64,000 bases of DNA from Streptomyces venezuelae (GTDB lineage Bacteria; Actinomycetota; Actinomycetes; Streptomycetales; Streptomycetaceae), in contig NZ_CP029191.1 in NCBI RefSeq assembly GCF_008642335.1, forward strand, positions 2,356,001 through 2,420,000. Reading direction: 5' to 3'. Under the pieces are notes generated by a model. That model searched no databases and had not been told where the DNA came from. It was given only the letters and a program-made list of their open reading frames with translations. Below, in pieces: positions 24,398 to 35,709 of the stretch (positions are counted from its first letter, which is position 1; every line of letters starts with the position of its first letter). The position numbers were made by a program, and so were the translations under genes.

Positions 24398-25543
24398 TCA
24401 GACGCCCGAGGAGACCTCCGCCTTGTCTCCGGAACTCCCTTGCCCCTCGGCCGCCGCGAGCCGCTTGTTCCTGATCACCGACGAGATGAAGGACCAGGCG
24501 ATCAGGATGACGCCGACGGATCCGGTGATGACCTCGTGGATCTCGTACTGGATCGTGACCAGGAGGATCACCGCGAGGGCACCGATCGCGTAGTGCGCGC
24601 CGTGCTCCAGGTACACGTAGTCGTCGAGGGTGCCCTGGCGGACCAGGTAGACCGTGAGGGACCGGACGTACATGGCACCGATACCGAGGCCGAGGGCCAT
24701 CAGCACGATGTCGTTGGTGACGGCGAAGGCGCCGATGACGCCGTCGAAGGAGAAGGACGCGTCCAGGACCTCGAGGTAGAGGAACATGAAGAACGCGGCC
24801 TTGCCGGCCAGGACGACGGCAGGAACCTTCTTGCCCGACTTCGCGGCCGCTTCCTCCTGCTCGTGCTCGCGCTCCTCCTCTTCCTCGAGCTTGTTCTCGA
24901 AGTACCCGGAGAGGCCGCCGACCACGAGATACGTGATCAGACCCGCGATGCCCGAGATGAGGACCGTCTGCGCCTTGTCCACATGCATGCCGCCGTGCTG
25001 GTGGGCGTGGGTGGCGACGGTCATGGCGGAGACCAGGAGCACGACGAGCGCGATGCAGACCGACAGCATGTCGACCTTGCCGAGCTTGGCGAGCGGACGC
25101 TCCAGCCAGCCCAGCCACTTGATGTCCCGGTCCTCGAAGATGAAGTCGAGGAAGATCATCAGCAGGAACATGCCACCGAAGGCGGCGATCGACGGGTGCG
25201 CGTCGGTGACCAGCTGCTGGTACTGGTCCTTGTCGTTGAGCGCGAGACGGACGGCCTCGATCGGGCCGATCTTGGCGCTGATGGCCACGATGACGACGGG
25301 GAAGACCAGCCGCATGCCGAAGACCGCGATCAGCACACCGACGGTGAGGAAGATCTTCTGCCAGAAGGCATTCATCTTCTTCAGGATTCCGGCGTTGACC
25401 ACCGCGTTGTCGAAGGACAGCGAGATCTCGAGGACGGACAGGATCGCCACGACGCCGAAGCCTGTCCACCCCCCGTAGAACACCGCGGCGACCAGGCCGA
25501 GCGCGGTCACCGCGAACGACCAGCCGAAGGTTTTCAGAAGCAC
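24398..25543 (-). CDS. TerC-family membrane protein (DUF475 type)
   Basis: The product is a 381-residue polytopic membrane protein with about nine helices. TerC signatures are duplicated: VLEISLSFDNAVVNAGIL in the first half and LEVLDASFSFDGVIGAFAVTND in the second, where Asp residues inside helices form a cation site. A His-rich loop (ATHAHQHGGMHVD) and a strongly acidic cytosolic loop (NKLEEEEEREHEQEE) could also bind metal. TerC proteins export Mn2+ or form the membrane anchor of the TerD complex. The GTG start lacks a strong ribosome site. It lies 64 bases after the first TerD gene and may be co-transcribed with it. Confidence 0.92.
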   Translation of the reverse strand: MLLKTFGWSFAVTALGLVAAVFYGGWTGFGVVAILSVLEISLSFDNAVVNAGILKKMNAFWQKIFLTVGVLIAVFGMRLVFPVVIVAISAKIGPIEAVRLALNDKDQYQQLVTDAHPSIAAFGGMFLLMIFLDFIFEDRDIKWLGWLERPLAKLGKVDMLSVCIALVVLLVSAMTVATHAHQHGGMHVDKAQTVLISGIAGLITYLVVGGLSGYFENKLEEEEEREHEQEEAAAKSGKKVPAVVLAGKAAFFMFLYLEVLDASFSFDGVIGAFAVTNDIVLMALGLGIGAMYVRSLTVYLVRQGTLDDYVYLEHGAHYAIGALAVILLVTIQYEIHEVITGSVGVILIAWSFISSVIRNKRLAAAEGQGSSGDKAEVSSGV

Positions 25544-25607
25544 TGGCTACCCAATCGTGTATGTACGGGCTCCCGTGTAGCGGTCTCCCCCGCGCCGGTC
25601 CCCTGCT

Positions 25608-26183
25608 TTACGAAACGTTGACCCCGAAGTCTAGAGCGATACCACGCAGACCCGACGCGTACCCCTGCCCGACTGCACGGAACTTCCACTCGCCCCCGTA
25701 CCGGTACACCTCGCCGAAGATCATCGCCGTCTCCGACGACGCGTCCTCACTGAGGTCGTAGCGGGCCAGTTCCTGGCCGTCCGCCTGGTTCACGACGCGG
25801 ATGAACGCGTTGCTGACCTGGCCGAACGTCTGGCCCCTGTTGTCCGCGTCATGGATCGAGACCGGGAAGATGATCTTGTCGCAGTTCTCCGGGACCTTGG
25901 AGAGGTCGATCAGGAGCGACTCGTCGTCACCGTCACCCTCACCCGTGAGGTTGTCGCCCGTGTGTTCGACGGAGCCGTCGGGGCTCTGCAGGTTGTTGTA
26001 GAAGACGAACCACTCGTCGCCGAGGACACGGCCCGCGTTGCACAGCAGCGCGCTGGCGTCGAGGTCGAAGGGGGCGCCGGTGGTGGAGCGCGCGTCCCAG
26101 CCCAGGCCGACGAGGATCTGGGTGAGGTTCGGTGCGGCCTTGGAGAGGGAGACATTGCCTCCCTTGGCGAGCGTGACGCCCAT
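25608..26183 (-). CDS. TerD-family calcium-binding stress protein (copy 1)
   Basis: The 191-residue cytoplasmic TerD protein begins [14 protein letters not shown], has [11 protein letters not shown], the edge strand [21 protein letters not shown] and an intact calcium loop [16 protein letters not shown], and ends [26 protein letters not shown]. TerD proteins bind Ca2+ at such loops and associate with TerC at the membrane under tellurite, phage, or acid stress; in Streptomyces they also affect morphology. The ATG follows GGGGAGGA. A terminator separates it from the next copy upstream, while no terminator separates it from the terC-like gene. Confidence 0.94.
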   Translation of the reverse strand: MGVTLAKGGNVSLSKAAPNLTQILVGLGWDARSTTGAPFDLDASALLCNAGRVLGDEWFVFYNNLQSPDGSVEHTGDNLTGEGDGDDESLLIDLSKVPENCDKIIFPVSIHDADNRGQTFGQVSNAFIRVVNQADGQELARYDLSEDASSETAMIFGEVYRYGGEWKFRAVGQGYASGLRGIALDFGVNVS

Positions 26184-26249
26184 GGTGAAGTCCTCCCCGT
26201 GGTGACGGAAATCCCCGGACAGCGGTGACGCGCACGGGGTGGTGAGCAC

Positions 26250-26286
26250 GTCCGGCGCCGCACCTCGAAACTGTGCGGCGCCGGAC
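26250..26286 (-). terminator. Terminator between the two terD copies
   Basis: GTCCGGCGCCGCAC and GTGCGGCGCCGGAC form a perfect 14-bp stem with a nine-base loop, 24 bases after the stop of the distal terD copy. It implies that the two copies have separate promoters. Confidence 0.87.
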
Positions 26287-26310
26287 GGAGAGCGCTGGGG
26301 CGTGCTCGGC

Positions 26311-26886
26311 TCAGACGTTGACGCCGAAGTCCTGCGCGATGCCGCGCAGACCCGAGGCGTAGCCCTGGCCGACCGCGCGGAACTTCCACTCGGCGCCGTG
26401 GCGGTACAGCTCGCCGAAGACCATGGCGGTCTCCGTCGAGGCGTCCTCGGAGAGGTCGTACCGCGCGATCTCCGCGCCGCCCGCCTGGTTCACGACGCGG
26501 ATGAACGCGTTGCGCACCTGGCCGAACGACTGCTGACGGTTCTCGGCGTCGTAGATCGAGACCGGGAAGACGATCTTCTCGACGTCGGCGGGGACCGCGG
26601 CCAGGTCGACCTTGATCGCCTCGTCGTCGCCCTCGCCCTCACCGGTGGTGTTGTCACCGGTGTGCTCGACGGAGCCGTCGGGGCTCTTCAGGTTGTTGAA
26701 GAAGACGAAGTTCTGGTCACTGCTGACCTTGCCCTCCGCGTTCGTCAGGATCGCGCTTGCGTCGAGGTCGAAGTCCGTACCGGTGGTGGTGCGGACGTCC
26801 CAGCCGAGGCCGACCAGAACCGCGGTCAGGCCCGGCGCCTCCTTGCTCAGCGATACGTTGCCGCCCTTGCTGAGGCTGACTCCCAC
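26311..26886 (-). CDS. TerD-family calcium-binding stress protein (copy 2)
   Basis: The 191-residue product is a close paralogue of the protein at 25608-26183 and the same length. It has [45 protein letters not shown], calcium loop [16 protein letters not shown], and [25 protein letters not shown]. The GTG start sits five bases after GGGAGG; a longer frame upstream lacks a ribosome site. The two copies almost certainly arose by tandem duplication, and differences fall mainly in surface positions around the Ca2+ loop (GEGDGDDES against GEGEGDDEA). Confidence 0.94.
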   Translation of the reverse strand: MGVSLSKGGNVSLSKEAPGLTAVLVGLGWDVRTTTGTDFDLDASAILTNAEGKVSSDQNFVFFNNLKSPDGSVEHTGDNTTGEGEGDDEAIKVDLAAVPADVEKIVFPVSIYDAENRQQSFGQVRNAFIRVVNQAGGAEIARYDLSEDASTETAMVFGELYRHGAEWKFRAVGQGYASGLRGIAQDFGVNV

Positions 26887-26999
26887 GAGTCCTCCCAATT
26901 GGTGTCCAGGGGCGGGGAGCCCCAAGCGTTGCGTTGCCATCGGATCAACGTGTGGATCCTAGTGACCGGTTCCCGGCCGCGAGCGAAAACAGGGCTCGC

Positions 27000-27467
27000 T
27001 CAGAGCGTTTCGAGCGCCTCGACGTACTCGTTCAGGTCACGCGCGTCGGGCAGGTCGTTGACTACGGTCCAGCGCACCACGCCCTCCTTGTCGATGATGA
27101 AGGTGCCGCGCACCGCGCAGCCCTTCTCCTCGTCGAAGACGCCGTACGCCCGCGAGACCTCACCGTGCGGCCAGAAGTCGGAGACCAGCGGGTACTCCAG
27201 GCCCTCCTGCTCGGCGAAGACGCGCAGCGTGTGGATGGAGTCGTTGGAGACCGCGAGCAGCTGGGTGTCGTCGTTGACGAACTTCGGGAGCTCGTCGCGG
27301 AGCGCGCAGAGCTCGCCGGTGCACACGCCGGTAAAGGCGAACGGGTAGAACAGCAGCACCACGTTCTTCTCGCCGCGGAAGTCGGACAGCTTCACGGTCC
27401 GGCCGTGGTTGTCCTTCAGCTCGAAATCCGGGGCCTTGGTGCCGGCCGCGATTCCATCGAGCGCCAT
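27000..27467 (-). CDS. AhpE-type peroxiredoxin
   Basis: This is a 155-residue thiol peroxidase. The peroxidatic Cys49 lies in [14 protein letters not shown], with Thr46 upstream in the P-x-x-x-T-x-x-C motif. Cys54 and the Cys of EEKGCAVRG are other possible partners. The conserved Arg of [13 protein letters not shown] completes the active site. The length and TGVC-T pattern fit the one-Cys AhpE group of actinobacteria, which reduces peroxides and peroxynitrite using mycoredoxin or thioredoxin. Its neighbours DUF3052 and aceE have the same arrangement in mycobacteria (ahpE, Rv2239c, aceE). Confidence 0.93.
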   Translation of the reverse strand: MALDGIAAGTKAPDFELKDNHGRTVKLSDFRGEKNVVLLFYPFAFTGVCTGELCALRDELPKFVNDDTQLLAVSNDSIHTLRVFAEQEGLEYPLVSDFWPHGEVSRAYGVFDEEKGCAVRGTFIIDKEGVVRWTVVNDLPDARDLNEYVEALETL

Positions 27468-27567
27468 GTGTACGCATCCCTTCGACGGGGCCCATTCGAG
27501 TGGGGCTGTTCGGGTGACCCCACCCTACGTCCGCGCGTTCCCCGCGGCCCGTACCCCACGCATGCGC

Positions 27568-27605
27568 GAGGCTCCCCGCCGACCAGCAGGTCGGCGAGGA
27601 GCCTC
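27568..27605 (-). terminator. Terminator after the DUF3052 gene
   Basis: GAGGCTCC and CGCCGACC pair with GGTCGGCG and GGAGCCTC around a four-base AGCA loop, with single unpaired bases between the blocks. It lies 25 bases past the DUF3052 stop and separates it from the peroxiredoxin gene. Confidence 0.87.
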
Positions 27606-27629
27606 ACCAGCACTCGTTCCGGCGGAGCG

Positions 27630-28061
27630 CTATCGCTTCTTGGCGGCGCCCTTCGGCGTGTTGAGCCGGCTGCCGCTCCAGTCCTTGCCGGCGTTGACGC
27701 TCTTGGTCGCCGACAGTCCGGCGGTGGTGGCCGCCTCGCCGATCTCGCTCGGCTCGACGTAACCGTCACGACCGGTCTTCGGAGTCAGCAGCAGGATCGA
27801 GCCGCCTTCCTCCATGTACGCGATGGCATCCACCAGCGCATCAGTCAGGTCCCCGTCGTCCTCACGGAACCAGAGCACCACGGCGTCGGCCACGTCGTCG
27901 TACTCCTCGTCGACGAGCTCTGTGCCTGTGGCCTGCTCGATGGCCTCGCGGAGCTCCTGGTCGACGTCGTCGTCGTAGCCGATCTCCTGGACCACCTGGT
28001 CGGGCTGGAAACCAAGCCTTACGGCAAGGTTCGTCTCCGCGTGGTCCGCGGTCGCGCTCAC
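27630..28061 (-). CDS. DUF3052 family protein
   Basis: The 143-residue acidic cytoplasmic protein is of the actinobacterial DUF3052 family (NLAVRLGFQPDQVVQEIGYDDDVD, VADAVVLWFREDDGDLTDALVDA, ILLLTPKTGRDGYVEPSEI, then the basic tail). The fold resembles a small alpha/beta Rossmann-like domain, but no function is known. The GTG at 28061 stands eight bases after AGGAGG. It is divergent from aceE, and this pairing is conserved across actinobacteria, which suggests a link with pyruvate metabolism or its regulation. Confidence 0.9.
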   Translation of the reverse strand: MSATADHAETNLAVRLGFQPDQVVQEIGYDDDVDQELREAIEQATGTELVDEEYDDVADAVVLWFREDDGDLTDALVDAIAYMEEGGSILLLTPKTGRDGYVEPSEIGEAATTAGLSATKSVNAGKDWSGSRLNTPKGAAKKR

Positions 28062-28430
28062 GGATTGCCTCCTGATCATGTTTTTGGGAATGCCTGTCAG
28101 CCACGCGCGTGCGCGGGGCGTTGGCCGTAGTCCACACGGGCGGGACGGATCGCGCAAGTACCCGGCCGCCGAGACCGCCGAAACGGTGACGTTCCCGACC
28201 GTGTCGCCGCAACTGTCGCCACATCCGTACGAGACCGAACGGCTCTGCGAAGCGGTTAGGCAGGATGGGCGTATCGTTGCGATTTGGGCCGAGCCTACCC
28301 CAGGGGCGGCCGACCGGGCGTCTCGGTTACCTCTCAGTAGACATGACGTTTGCGTCCGCGAGGTACACGATGGGGAGCGGTGCACGGCCAGGCATGACCC
28401 AGGCGAAAGCCCCAACAGCGAAGGAACAGC
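28062..28430. promoter_or_regulatory. Divergent regulatory region of aceE and the DUF3052 gene
   Basis: These 369 bases contain no credible gene. Both promoters must lie here. I see no palindrome longer than a few bases and no clear consensus promoter. A less GC-rich stretch (GTATCGTTGCGATTTGGGCC, about 28270-28290) is the best guess for an aceE promoter. Confidence 0.4.
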
Positions 28431-31163
<2,733 letters not shown>

Positions 31164-31196
31164 GCAGTACGGCGCGCCCGGCAGGGCGGAGAAGCG

Positions 31197-31237
31197 AGCC
31201 GGAGGGCGGCGGGATCGGTTCCCGTCGCCCTCCGGCT
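31197..31237 (+). terminator. Terminator after aceE
   Basis: AGCCGGAGGGCG and CGCCCTCCGGCT pair perfectly over 12 bp, with inner CGGG/CCCG pairs, and are followed by TTTC. Confidence 0.87.
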
Positions 31238-31377
31238 TTCCCGCTTGCGTCTGCGGGCCCGTCAGGACGTGCGGTGCGTCGCGCGATCCGGCCGGTTCCG
31301 CGACCCCGTACGGCCGCGTGAGCCGGGGAGCTTGCGCGTGGTGCGTCCGGGGCCCGCCACGGTCCGGGTACCCGCCT

Positions 31378-31752
31378 TCAGCTCTCCCAGACCTTGAAGG
31401 CCCGGATGCGGTACGGCGATTCGGGTGCCCAGGTGCCGCCGCCCGGGTACGTGTCGAACTCGCCGGTCTCCGCGCACTCCGCCGACTGGTACGTGGTGAC
31501 GGGCCGTCCCGTGCGGTTGGCGAGGGCTTCCGCGCTGCCCCCCTCCGGCAGCGCGGTGCAGCTCTCGATGTCGATGTCCGACAGCTCGTACACCTGGCGG
31601 GCGCCCTTGAACTGCGCCTTCTGCCAGAGACAGAGCTCCCCCGGGCCGCAGGCGCGCAGCGTCGGCGGGGCGGCCGCTCCGGCGTGTGCGGGTGTGAGGA
31701 TGACGGCGGCGAGTGCGGCTGCCGTGACGGTCGCGGGCATGGTCGTACGCAT
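31378..31752 (-). CDS. Secreted small Cys-rich protein, peptidase inhibitor I36-like
   Basis: The 124-residue exported protein has a signal peptide (MRTTMPATVTAAALAAVILTPAHAGA) cleaved at about residue 26. The mature part contains four cysteines in the pattern ACGPGELCLW ... FKGARQVYEL ... SCTALP ... AECAETG. This matches the beta-gamma-crystallin-like I36 peptidase inhibitor group of Streptomyces (relatives of the metalloproteinase inhibitor SMPI). Inhibitory activity is a family-based inference. It lies downstream of an MFS gene but is separated by a terminator. Confidence 0.75.
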   Translation of the reverse strand: MRTTMPATVTAAALAAVILTPAHAGAAAPPTLRACGPGELCLWQKAQFKGARQVYELSDIDIESCTALPEGGSAEALANRTGRPVTTYQSAECAETGEFDTYPGGGTWAPESPYRIRAFKVWES

Positions 31753-31867
31753 GTGCTGAACCCCCGTGTGAAGCGGATCTTCTGACTGCTCGGTTCTTCT
31801 GACTGCACTGTGGACCCGCTCGCCGGTGCGCCGGAAGGGGTACGGACGCCGCCCACCCTGATAGGCG

Positions 31868-31898
31868 AAAGCCCCCCAGGATGTCCCTGAGGGGCTTT
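31868..31898 (-). terminator. Terminator after the DHA2 transporter gene
   Basis: AAAGCCCC and GGGGCTTT, extended inward by CAGG/CCTG after one mismatch, form a hairpin 18 bases beyond the transporter stop, with T-rich flanks on both sides. Confidence 0.8.
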
Positions 31899-31915
31899 CC
31901 CTGATCCCGGGGGGC

Positions 31916-33526
31916 TCAGATGTGGCCGACTCCCGCGCCCGCCTCCGCGTTGTCGCCGCGCTTGGTCAGGAACGCGACGAACACCGCGACCACGGCGACG
32001 CCGGTGGCGACCAGGCAGGCCATGCCCATGCCCGACATGAAGGTGTCGTGCGCGACGGTGGTGATCTGGTCGGCGACGGACGGCGGAGCCTTCGGCGGCA
32101 CCGGCGCCACGCCGACCTGGACGGCCTCCGCCGCCTTGTCGAGCTGGGCCTCGCTCAGCGGCGGGAGCTTCGCGTCGGCCCAGTTCTCGGGCAGGTCGCT
32201 GTCGACCTTCGAGGCCATGACGGCGCCGAGGACGGCCGTGCCGAGGCTGCCGCCGATCTGCATCGCGGCCTGCTGGAGGCCGCCCGCGACACCGGAGAGC
32301 TCCATCGGCGCGTTGCCGACGATGACCTCGGTGGCGCCGACCATGACGGGGGCGAGGCCGAGGCCGAGGAGGGCGAACCAGATCGACATGAGGCCGCTGC
32401 CGGTGCCGGCCTCCAGCGTGGACATGCCGTACATCGCGATGGCCGTGCAGAGCATGCCGCCCGCCAGCGGGATGCGCGGGCCCATCTTGGTGATCATGGC
32501 GCCCGCGAGCGGCGAGCCGATGATCATCATGCCGGTGAGCGGCAGCAGGTGCAGACCGCTGTCGACAGGGCTCATCCCGTGCACGTTCTGCAGGTAGAAG
32601 GTGACGAAGAACAGTCCGCCCATGAACGCGATGGCCATGAGCACCATCAGGACCACGCCCGCGGACAGCGGCACGGAGCGGAACAGCGCCAGCGGGATGA
32701 GCGGCTCCTCGACCTTCGACTCCCAGACCGCGAAGAGCGCGAAGCTCACCACGGAGGCGCCGATGAAGGTCCAGGTCATGCCCGCACCCCAGCCCCACTC
32801 GGGGGCCTTGATGAGCGCCCAGACGAGGCAGAACATGGCCGCCGAGAGCAGCGCGATGCCGACGACGTCGAAGGACTTCGGCGCGTTCTCCGCGCGGTGG
32901 TCCTTGAGGATGACGATGCCGAGCACCAGGGCGATGATGCCGACCGGCACGTTGATGAAGAAGACGGACTGCCAGCTGACGTGCTGGACCAGGAGGCCGC
33001 CGAGGATCGGGCCGCCTGCCGTGGACGCGCCGATGACCATGCCCCAGATGCCGATGGCCATGTTGAGCTTCTCGGCCGGGAACGTGGCCCTGAGGAGGCC
33101 GAGCGCGGCGGGCATCAGCAGGGCTCCGAAGAGTCCCTGGAGCACGCGGAAGGTGACCACGAAAGCGATGCTGTCCGAGAGGCCGATGGCTCCGGAGGCG
33201 GCGGCGAAGCCGACCACGCCGATCAGGAACGTCTGCCGGTGGCCGAAGCGGTCGCCGAGCTTGCCCGCGGTGATCAGTGCGACGGCGAGCGCGAGGAAGT
33301 AGCCGTTGGTGATCCACTGGACGTCCGCGAAGGTGGCGCCGAGATCCTTCTGGATGGCCGGGTTCGCTATCGCCACGATGGTGCCGTCGAGGGCGACCAT
33401 CATCACGCCGATCGCCACGGCGAACAGCGTCAGCCAGGGGTGGCCACGGAGCCCCTTGGCCGGGGCCGGAACGGGTGCGGGCTCCGGCGCCTTGTCCGCC
33501 TTGTCGACGGTGATCTGACTAGTCAT
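31916..33526 (-). CDS. DHA2-family MFS drug efflux transporter
   Basis: The 536-residue protein has 14 predicted membrane helices of the EmrB/QacA type. It has the TM1 motif ALDGTIVAIANPAIQKDLGA, motif A GKLGDRFGHRQTFLIG between TM2 and TM3, and motif C-like GPILGGLLVQHVSWQSVFFINVPVG in TM5. A long periplasmic or cytosolic insertion near the C-terminus (KVDSDLPENWADAKLPPLSEAQLDK) precedes the last helix. It should export a hydrophobic drug or antibiotic by proton exchange. The divergent TetR gene and the inverted repeat between them indicate ligand-induced control. Confidence 0.93.
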   Translation of the reverse strand: MTSQITVDKADKAPEPAPVPAPAKGLRGHPWLTLFAVAIGVMMVALDGTIVAIANPAIQKDLGATFADVQWITNGYFLALAVALITAGKLGDRFGHRQTFLIGVVGFAAASGAIGLSDSIAFVVTFRVLQGLFGALLMPAALGLLRATFPAEKLNMAIGIWGMVIGASTAGGPILGGLLVQHVSWQSVFFINVPVGIIALVLGIVILKDHRAENAPKSFDVVGIALLSAAMFCLVWALIKAPEWGWGAGMTWTFIGASVVSFALFAVWESKVEEPLIPLALFRSVPLSAGVVLMVLMAIAFMGGLFFVTFYLQNVHGMSPVDSGLHLLPLTGMMIIGSPLAGAMITKMGPRIPLAGGMLCTAIAMYGMSTLEAGTGSGLMSIWFALLGLGLAPVMVGATEVIVGNAPMELSGVAGGLQQAAMQIGGSLGTAVLGAVMASKVDSDLPENWADAKLPPLSEAQLDKAAEAVQVGVAPVPPKAPPSVADQITTVAHDTFMSGMGMACLVATGVAVVAVFVAFLTKRGDNAEAGAGVGHI

Positions 33527-33549
33527 ACGGGGAGGCTAGTGACAGCGAC

Positions 33550-33588
33550 TGACAGTTGACAAACCATTTCACAAGTCGGTAACTGTCA
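33550..33588. promoter_or_regulatory. Putative TetR operator between pump and regulator genes
   Basis: TGACAGTT and AACTGTCA form a perfect 8-bp inverted repeat with 23 bases between the arms. The first arm overlaps a TTGACA hexamer. It is placed to block both divergent promoters. Confidence 0.65.
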
Positions 33589-33662
33589 CGTAGCTCACAG
33601 GTATGGTGAACTGGGAAAACGCGACGAGAACGCGACAAAGACGCGAGGGAGAGGGCCACGGT

Positions 33663-34316
33663 GTGAAGACGACCCGGCCGGCGCCAGGACTGCGCGAGCT
33701 CAAGAAGCAGCGCACCCGGGACACCCTCCTGCGCGTGGCACTCGAACTCTTCACGACCAAGGGGTACGAGGAGACGACCGTCGACGAGATCGTCGAAGCG
33801 GTCGACGTCTCGCAGCGCACCTTCTTCCGCTACTTCGCCAACAAGCAGGAAGCCGCCTTCGCCGTCCAGGAGATGATCGAGGCGCGCTTCGTCCAGGCCG
33901 TGCGCGACCGCCCCGCCCACGAGGCCCCGCTGGAGGCGCTGCGCGGCGCCGTCCTCGGCACCTGGGAAGCGATGGGACAGTCCATCGAGGAGGTCGTCCC
34001 CGTCGAACTCCACATGCGCACCTATCAGATGATCGAGTCGACGCCCACCCTGCTCGCCGTCCATCTGCGCCGCTCCATCGAGACCGAGGACGAGGTCGCC
34101 CGCGTGATCGCCGAGCGCGAGGGGCTCGACCTGGAGACCGACCCGCGGCCGCGCGTGGCGGTCGCCGCGTTCAGCGGGGTCATGCGGATCACGGGCCGCC
34201 AGTGGGGCGCGGGCGAGGACACGAGCCCGGAGTCCATCCGCGCGCTGACGGAGCGGTACCTCGACCACCTGGGGCCCGCACTGGCGGAGGGCTGGCGCAC
34301 CCCGCACGGAGCGTGA
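33663..34316 (+). CDS. TetR-family repressor of the adjacent pump
   Basis: The 217-residue regulator has an N-terminal helix-turn-helix (RTRDTLLRVALELFTTKGYEETTVDEIVEAVDVSQRTFFRYFANKQE) and a variable ligand-binding C-terminal domain with a TetR_C-like MRITGRQWGAG segment. I prefer the GTG at 33663, nine bases after GGGAGAGGG; an ATG at 33603 would add 20 residues but lies on top of the operator region. The divergent arrangement with the DHA2 pump strongly suggests that it represses the pump until a substrate binds. Confidence 0.9.
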   Translation: MKTTRPAPGLRELKKQRTRDTLLRVALELFTTKGYEETTVDEIVEAVDVSQRTFFRYFANKQEAAFAVQEMIEARFVQAVRDRPAHEAPLEALRGAVLGTWEAMGQSIEEVVPVELHMRTYQMIESTPTLLAVHLRRSIETEDEVARVIAEREGLDLETDPRPRVAVAAFSGVMRITGRQWGAGEDTSPESIRALTERYLDHLGPALAEGWRTPHGA

Positions 34317-34422
34317 CCCGGTGGCGCGGATGCGCCCGCCATGCCTCAATTCACCCTTCAGAAACGTGATCTGCACCACGCGATGCACGGTAAACATCAC
34401 GGTTCTCCTAGGGTGTTCCGTA

Positions 34423-35634
34423 GTGACTTCCTTCGACTCCTCCCCTCAACTCAACGCATGGCGCGCGCTGCTCGCGCTTGCCGTCGTGTTCGTCATGCTG
34501 GCGACCACCGGCTGGACCGCCGTGCGCCACAACAAGGGCGACGCGTCGCCCCTGCAAGCCGCGCTCTCCGCCTGGGAGCGGGGAAGCATCGATGGGCGCC
34601 CGCTGCCCGACGCCGATGCCCCCGCGGGCCGGCTCGCCCGCTTCTTCGCCTCCCTCGACGGACACCAGCGCGACCGGCTCGCCGGCCGCTACCCGCTCGC
34701 GGTCGGCAACATGAACGGCGCGCCCGCCACGCTCCGCTACCGTGCGAACCACATCGCGCTGGGTCAGGCCCGCAAGGTGGAGCGTGCGCGCATGCACGAC
34801 AAGCGCCTCTCCCCGCTGGGCCAGCAGGAGGCCGAGCGCAGGATGAAGCGGTTCGGCGTGATGATGCGCCCGGGACGCCAGGTCCTCGCCTTCGACCCCA
34901 TGGGCTCCGGACGCATGGCGGAGGTCTTCGGAGATATAGACAAGGCGCGCCGTGTCTCCGTCGTCGTGCCCGGTGTCGACACCAACGTGCTCACCTTCGA
35001 GCGGACGTTCCGCAAGTACTCGGCACCGGTGGGCATGGCGAAGTCGCTCTACCGCGAGGAGCGCGCGGTCAGCCCCCGCGCGCGTACCGCCGTGATCGCC
35101 TGGGCCGACTACACCGCGCCCGTCGGCATCGGCGTGGACGCGGCCACCGCCATGCGCGCCGAGGACGGGGCCACCCGCCTCGAAGCGATGGTGCGCGGTC
35201 TGCCCGGTCGTACGCCGGTCGCGCTGTACTGCCACAGCTACGGCTCCGTGGTGTGCGGTGTGGCCGCGCGGGACCTGCCCTCGCGGGTCACGGACATCGC
35301 GGTGGCGGGCAGCCCCGGCATGCGGGCCGACTCGGCGTCCCAGCTGGACACGGGCGCCCGGATCTGGGCGACCCGGGACGGCGACGACTGGATCCAGGAC
35401 GTTCCGAACATGGAGTTCGGCGGGCTCGGCCACGGCGCCGACCCGGTGGCCGAGGGCTTCGGCGCGCGCGTGTTCTCCGCGGCGGGCGCCCGGGGGCACA
35501 CCGGCTATTTCGAGCCGGGCACGGAGAGCCTGCGGAACTTCGCGGAAATCGGGACTGGTTCGTACCACGCGGTGCGGTGCGCGAGCGGGGACGGTGCCTG
35601 CCGGAAGGGTATTTCCGGCGGGGCAGCGGCCTGA
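34423..35634 (+). CDS. DUF1023 alpha/beta hydrolase, membrane anchored
   Basis: The 403-residue protein has one membrane helix (RALLALAVVFVMLATTGWTAV) near the N-terminus and an alpha/beta hydrolase domain of the DUF1023 type. The nucleophile elbow is YCHSYGSVVCG, with C-H-S-Y-G instead of the common G-H-S-x-G. Typical flanking segments are VVVPGVDTNVLTFERTFR, VIAWADYTAPVGIGVD and VAGSPGMRADSASQL. The final helix block with HTGYFEPGTESLRN supplies the catalytic His. It probably acts on an ester or lipid at the outer membrane face. The GTG start has only a weak TAGGGT upstream. Confidence 0.87.
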   Translation: MTSFDSSPQLNAWRALLALAVVFVMLATTGWTAVRHNKGDASPLQAALSAWERGSIDGRPLPDADAPAGRLARFFASLDGHQRDRLAGRYPLAVGNMNGAPATLRYRANHIALGQARKVERARMHDKRLSPLGQQEAERRMKRFGVMMRPGRQVLAFDPMGSGRMAEVFGDIDKARRVSVVVPGVDTNVLTFERTFRKYSAPVGMAKSLYREERAVSPRARTAVIAWADYTAPVGIGVDAATAMRAEDGATRLEAMVRGLPGRTPVALYCHSYGSVVCGVAARDLPSRVTDIAVAGSPGMRADSASQLDTGARIWATRDGDDWIQDVPNMEFGGLGHGADPVAEGFGARVFSAAGARGHTGYFEPGTESLRNFAEIGTGSYHAVRCASGDGACRKGISGGAAA

Positions 35635-35709
35635 CGCGCGTAGAAATCGATGAAACAGCGGCCCGCCGCGGGAGGGACGGAGGAGCGCGTGCCGCCTACG
35701 ATGAGCCGC

